Below, in pieces: positions 34,659-37,515 of a stretch of DNA of 37,515 nt. Below the pieces are notes generated by a model. The model saw only the letters and a list, made by a program, of their open reading frames with translations, was not told the DNA's origin and made no database searches. The stretch's first letter is position 1; each line of letters starts with the position of its first letter. Location: assembly GCA_900319685.1 (NCBI GenBank), contig ONPI01000006.1:1-37515 (forward strand), in the 5' to 3' direction. Both the position numbers and the translations under genes were made by a program. The stretch is from an uncultured Bacteroidales bacterium. Lineage in GTDB: Bacteria; Bacteroidota; Bacteroidia; Bacteroidales; UBA932.

Positions 34659-35237
34659 TCAGGATTCCAGAAGCCGTTCGATCGCCTCTATGAGGATATG
34701 AATGACTTTTATATGGATTTCCTGGACCCTGTCCGAGAATGGAGAGTCGGGAGCCGCTACCGCAACGTCGGAAAGTTGCGTCAGGCGGCTTCCTTTCTTT
34801 GATGTCAGTACGGCGACTTTCATGCCCTTCCCACGGGCCGCTTCGACGGCCTTGATGATATTCGTGGAATTCCCGCTCGTACTGATGGCGAGGAGAACGT
34901 CACCGTCCCTGCCGAAGGCTTCAACCCACCTTCCGAATATGTCCTCGAAAGAATAGTCATTCCCCGTGCAGGTGATGTATGCCGGATCGTTCACTGCCAT
35001 TGCAGGCAGAGGCCTTCTGTCCTTGCGGAACCTGCCGGTCAGTTCTTCCGCGAAATGGGTGGCGTCGCACAGTGAACCACCGTTGCCGCAGCTGATGACC
35101 TTGCCGCCGTTCCGGAGAGAGTCAGCCATGATGGATGCCATCCTTTCAATGGCAGGTATGGTCTGGGTATCCGCAATGAATTCATCCAGTTCGAGCCTGG
35201 CCTGTTCCAGGCTGTGTTCAATCAGATTTGAGATCAT
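34659..35237 (-). CDS. gmhA: sedoheptulose-7-phosphate isomerase (SIS domain)
   Basis: A 192-residue phosphoheptose isomerase. It closely follows E. coli GmhA, with GGKVISCGNGGSLCDATHFAEEL, TGRFRKDR, GNDYSFEDIF, AISTSGNSTNIIKA and the C-terminal RVQEIHIKVIHILIE that holds zinc ligands. The expected reaction is sedoheptulose-7-P to D-glycero-D-manno-heptose-7-P for the LPS core. ATG 35237 is chosen because it gives the start of family members, although the frame is open to 35300 inside the ROK gene. It follows the ROK gene by 10 bases and its stop abuts that of rhaA. Pairing with a ROK kinase is unusual and could mean a catabolic rather than LPS role. Confidence 0.9.
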   Translation of the reverse strand: MISNLIEHSLEQARLELDEFIADTQTIPAIERMASIMADSLRNGGKVISCGNGGSLCDATHFAEELTGRFRKDRRPLPAMAVNDPAYITCTGNDYSFEDIFGRWVEAFGRDGDVLLAISTSGNSTNIIKAVEAARGKGMKVAVLTSKKGSRLTQLSDVAVAAPDSPFSDRVQEIHIKVIHILIEAIERLLES

Positions 35238-35247
35238 ATCGTCCTGT

Positions 35248-36213
35248 TCAGATGTTCGCTGCCACTGAAAGCGCTGCATAATCGCCGATGGATTCTCCAA
35301 GGGCGGCAGGGACTACCCGGCAGACTTTGTTTGCCAGCGGGAGGGCTTCCTTCGAAAGTACCTCCTCCATGAGAGGCTTGAGCAAATCTTCGTTCCGGGC
35401 ATATATGCTCCCGATTACGATCAGCTCCGGATTCAGGATGTCGATTACGATGGAGAGACCCTTGCCGAGATACCTTGCGCTTACCGAATATACCTCCCTG
35501 GCGAGGGCATCACCTCTGCGGGCGGCCTCTGCGACCGTCCTGGCCGTTATCGAAGACAGGTTCCCGTCAGGGCACCAGTCAACCTTCCGTCCCATCTGGA
35601 GCCTTTCCTTTACCATGGACGCTGCGAGCTGGGCTATTCCGCTTCCGCTGCAGAATCCTTCGAAAGAACCCGCCTTCCCGTAACCGACAGGACCGAAAGC
35701 ATCGAGGCGGATATGCCCGAGTTCTCCGGCATTGTCGTTCGTCCCGGCAAACAGCTTCCCGTCGAGGATCAGCCCGGCACCAAGACCGGTTCCGAAAGTG
35801 AGGAAAACCATGTTCCTGGTTCCTCTTCCTGCACCGAACTGCCATTCGGCAAGGGCGCAGGCGTTTGCATCGTTGTGGACGGCGGCCTTGACCCCGAATT
35901 CATCTTCCAGGATCCTGGTAATGGGTATGTTGTCCCATCCGGGAAGGTTTGGCGGCGACATGATGACTCCTTCGCGGCTGTCCAGCGGACCTCCGCAGCT
36001 GATTCCGATAGCGGCAATGTTCCCGGAAGACAGGGAATTCCTGCCGAGAACCGTCCTGATACCCTCCTTGATGTCCCGGATTGTCCCTTCGACATCGGTG
36101 GTAGGGAAAGCAACCTTGTCCTTTATCTGCAGATTCCCGGAGTCGCTCAGTCCGAGGGTGACGGCGCACTTTGTGCCTCCGATATCGACACCGACCAATA
36201 TCCTTTCAGCCAT
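35248..36213 (-). CDS. ROK-family sugar kinase
   Basis: A 321-residue ROK protein without a DNA-binding domain, hence a kinase. It has VGVDIGGTK (7-15) for phosphate binding, the catalytic Asp115 in HNDANACALAEW, FGTGLGAGLI, and ELGHIRL with His167 of the ROK signature. The usual zinc knuckle (CxCGxxGC) is not present; the corresponding region reads GSFEGFCSGSGI with a single cysteine, Cys188. The substrate cannot be read from sequence; glucose, fructose, allose or a heptose are options. It follows a broken MFS transporter by 3 bases and precedes gmhA by 10. Confidence 0.87.
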   Translation of the reverse strand: MAERILVGVDIGGTKCAVTLGLSDSGNLQIKDKVAFPTTDVEGTIRDIKEGIRTVLGRNSLSSGNIAAIGISCGGPLDSREGVIMSPPNLPGWDNIPITRILEDEFGVKAAVHNDANACALAEWQFGAGRGTRNMVFLTFGTGLGAGLILDGKLFAGTNDNAGELGHIRLDAFGPVGYGKAGSFEGFCSGSGIAQLAASMVKERLQMGRKVDWCPDGNLSSITARTVAEAARRGDALAREVYSVSARYLGKGLSIVIDILNPELIVIGSIYARNEDLLKPLMEEVLSKEALPLANKVCRVVPAALGESIGDYAALSVAANI

Positions 36214-36216
36214 ATC

Positions 36217-37322
36217 CTAATCCTGTTTTTCAGGTTTTGAACCGACTTCACGGATATACCTGATCAGGAATGCCAGATATACCCATACGAGAGCCAAAGC
36301 GATGACGGCCGACAGCTGCGTGCCGAATGAATCGGTGATGACCCCGAGGAGCGGAGGAGACACCCACGATAAGCAGTGCGGAAACTTCGTTCGTCTTTTC
36401 AGGCACCCGCTGCATGGAAACGGAGAATATGATGGCGAACAGGTTGGAATAACCCAAGCCGAAGAGTGCCACGAAAACGAGAACCGCTGCCAGGCTGTGC
36501 GAGAAGACCATCCCCACGAGGCTGGCAAGAGCGAGGAATACACTTGCAGCGAAGAACTTAGGGGTTGGATACTTCATCAGGATCAGTCCGCCCAGGAAAG
36601 CTCCGACGGTCCTGGCGAGGAAATACACGCTGTTGCCCATGCCGGCTTTTTCAAGCGGGAGCCCGCATCTTTCCTGAAGGAGTTTCGGGAAGGTGACACC
36701 CATTCCGACATCGACTCCCACCAATACCAGGATACCAATGAAGAATAGCACGATATATCTGTCCTTGAGCAGGGAGAAAGTCCTGCCGAAAGTGATCTCG
36801 GATTTCTCGATGAGCTCTTCCTTCACAGGGGAAAGGGCCAGCCAGAGCATCGCCAGGAGTGTGACGGCGGCATAGACCGGGAAAACCATCTTCCAGCCAA
36901 GCGCACTTCCTGCCAGGGCGGCGGCCAGGATAGGTCCGAGGAAGGAGCTCACCGCCTTGACGAACTGGCCGAGTGTCAGGGTCCCGGTCAGTTTCTCCGG
37001 TGAGACTACGTTGGTGACAAGCGGATTCTGGGCGACCTGCAGGATGGTGGAGCGGTACCGCCATGGCAATCGCCGTGACTATGAAACTCAACAGGACGGT
37101 CTTCTTCCTCCCGATGCGGTTCATAAGCATCCCGGTCGGGATCGAAAGGACAAGGAACCATAGGAAGCAGGACAGGGAAATAAGCCCGGCGACCTTGTCG
37201 TTCATTCCGGCGAAATCGGCCTTGACATAGCTTGTGGCGACACCTACGATGTCGACGAAGCCCATGATAAAGAAGCCGGACATTACCGGAAGGATGGCTT
37301 GATTGAATCTTTTGCCGTTCAT
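36217..37322 (-). pseudogene. sugar MFS transporter (FucP-like) disrupted by two frameshifting deletions
   Basis: Three frames together encode one major-facilitator sugar transporter. Frame 1 starts MNGKRFNQAILPVMSG (ATG 37322) and carries GMLMNRIGRKKTVLLSF; it loses homology after FIVTAIAM, near 37060. Frame 2 resumes with TILQVAQNPLVTNVV and continues to NEVSALLIVG near 36370. Frame 3 finishes with PPLLGVITDSFG and KPEKQD at the stop. Compared with FucP-like relatives as I remember them, about 56 bases (roughly 19 codons, membrane helix 3) are missing at the first junction and a dozen or so at the second, both out of frame. Sequence error would have to strike twice in one gene, so decay is more likely. 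Its upstream frame also has a TTG at 37337, but ATG 37322 is preferred. Confidence 0.8.
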
Positions 37323-37344
37323 ATCCAAGTATTTCAAGGTAATC

Positions 37345-37515
37345 TTATTGCTGTTTCCTGAACTGCTCCAATCCGCTTTCCAGGAAATCGATGAATCCTT
37401 CCACTGAAAGGTTGTAACCCCTTACAGGGACCAGGAGTTCGCCGTCGGAGCCAAGCAGAGCGTAGTTAGGCTGGGCATTGACATTGAATCTGCTTCTCAC
37501 CAGGTAGGAATTCGC
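37345..37515 (-). CDS. partial thioredoxin-fold protein, C-terminal end (DsbD-like)
   Basis: The last 56 residues of a gene entering from the right edge, ending at TAA 37347-37345. The visible text RFNVNAQPNYALLGSDGEL contains the cis-proline turn and the last strands of a thioredoxin fold, and LSVEGFIDFLESGLEQFRKQQ is the closing helix found at the end of Bacteroidetes DsbD / thiol:disulfide interchange proteins. The CxxC site would lie outside the window. The stop is 22 bases before the ATG of the broken transporter, on the same strand. Confidence 0.7.
   Translation of the reverse strand, partial: ANSYLVRSRFNVNAQPNYALLGSDGELLVPVRGYNLSVEGFIDFLESGLEQFRKQQ

Overview
The window looks like a chromosome segment of a Bacteroidales bacterium. 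The evidence is the gene content (type B ribosomal protein L31, a lamin-tail OadG subunit, a V-type ATPase operon with a DUF2764 gene, a GSCFA protein, a Bacteroidetes-type YebC) and the promoters: nearly every operon start has the Bacteroidetes pair TTG, 17-20 bases, TAnnTTTG. Shine-Dalgarno sequences are mostly absent in the core genes, also typical of the phylum. Core genes are fairly GC-rich and tightly packed. I cannot name a genus.

Layout. (1) 1-3050: the end of an accessory (mobile-element-like) region whose non-coding parts are AT-rich. It holds a RepA/DnaB-type ATPase with an odd P-loop, an excisionase-like helix-turn-helix protein, an orphan secreted protein, and two plus-strand promoter plus hairpin units that look like small RNAs. 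One of them lies antisense to the leader of the ATPase gene and has a perfect palindrome inside its promoter. It ends at a tRNA-Glu gene (3056-3127), a plausible attachment site. (2) 3171-3550: rpmE2. (3) 3567-13273: one long leftward operon, atpE-DUF2764-atpA-atpB-atpD-atpI-atpK (V-type ATPase) running with 1-4 base gaps into glmM and namZ. (4) 13287-17433: the leftward operon of a sodium-pumping biotin decarboxylase (mmdA, LTD-oadG, mmdC, oadB). (5) 17492-19060: TPR membrane protein and yebC, leftward. (6) 19098-21619: recF, DUF721 (DciA-like), pdxB, rightward. (7) 21621-24006: leftward ABC transporter operon with a YtrA-type GntR repressor and a small lipoprotein; then a short AraC-type regulator. 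(8) 24487-27966: lysA (rightward), ffh and a GSCFA gene (leftward). (9) 28019-34658: a secreted probable barrel protein with a lipoprotein 5'-nucleotidase; an AraC-type regulator divergent from rhaB-rhaA. (10) 34659-37515: leftward DsbD-like end, a broken sugar MFS transporter, a ROK kinase and gmhA.

How it fits together. The decarboxylase would pump Na+ out during propionate formation, and the K-ring protein of the neighbouring ATPase carries every residue I recall as the Na+ ligand set of the Enterococcus hirae ring, so the two operons may form a sodium energy island. glmM and namZ at the end of the ATPase operon concern amino-sugar and peptidoglycan metabolism. rhaB/rhaA start L-rhamnose catabolism, but no aldolase or permease is present here. 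Four convergent gene pairs end within one base of each other or overlap at their stop codons, with no hairpin terminators. The most unusual material is the regulatory RNA and operator architecture in the first 3 kb.
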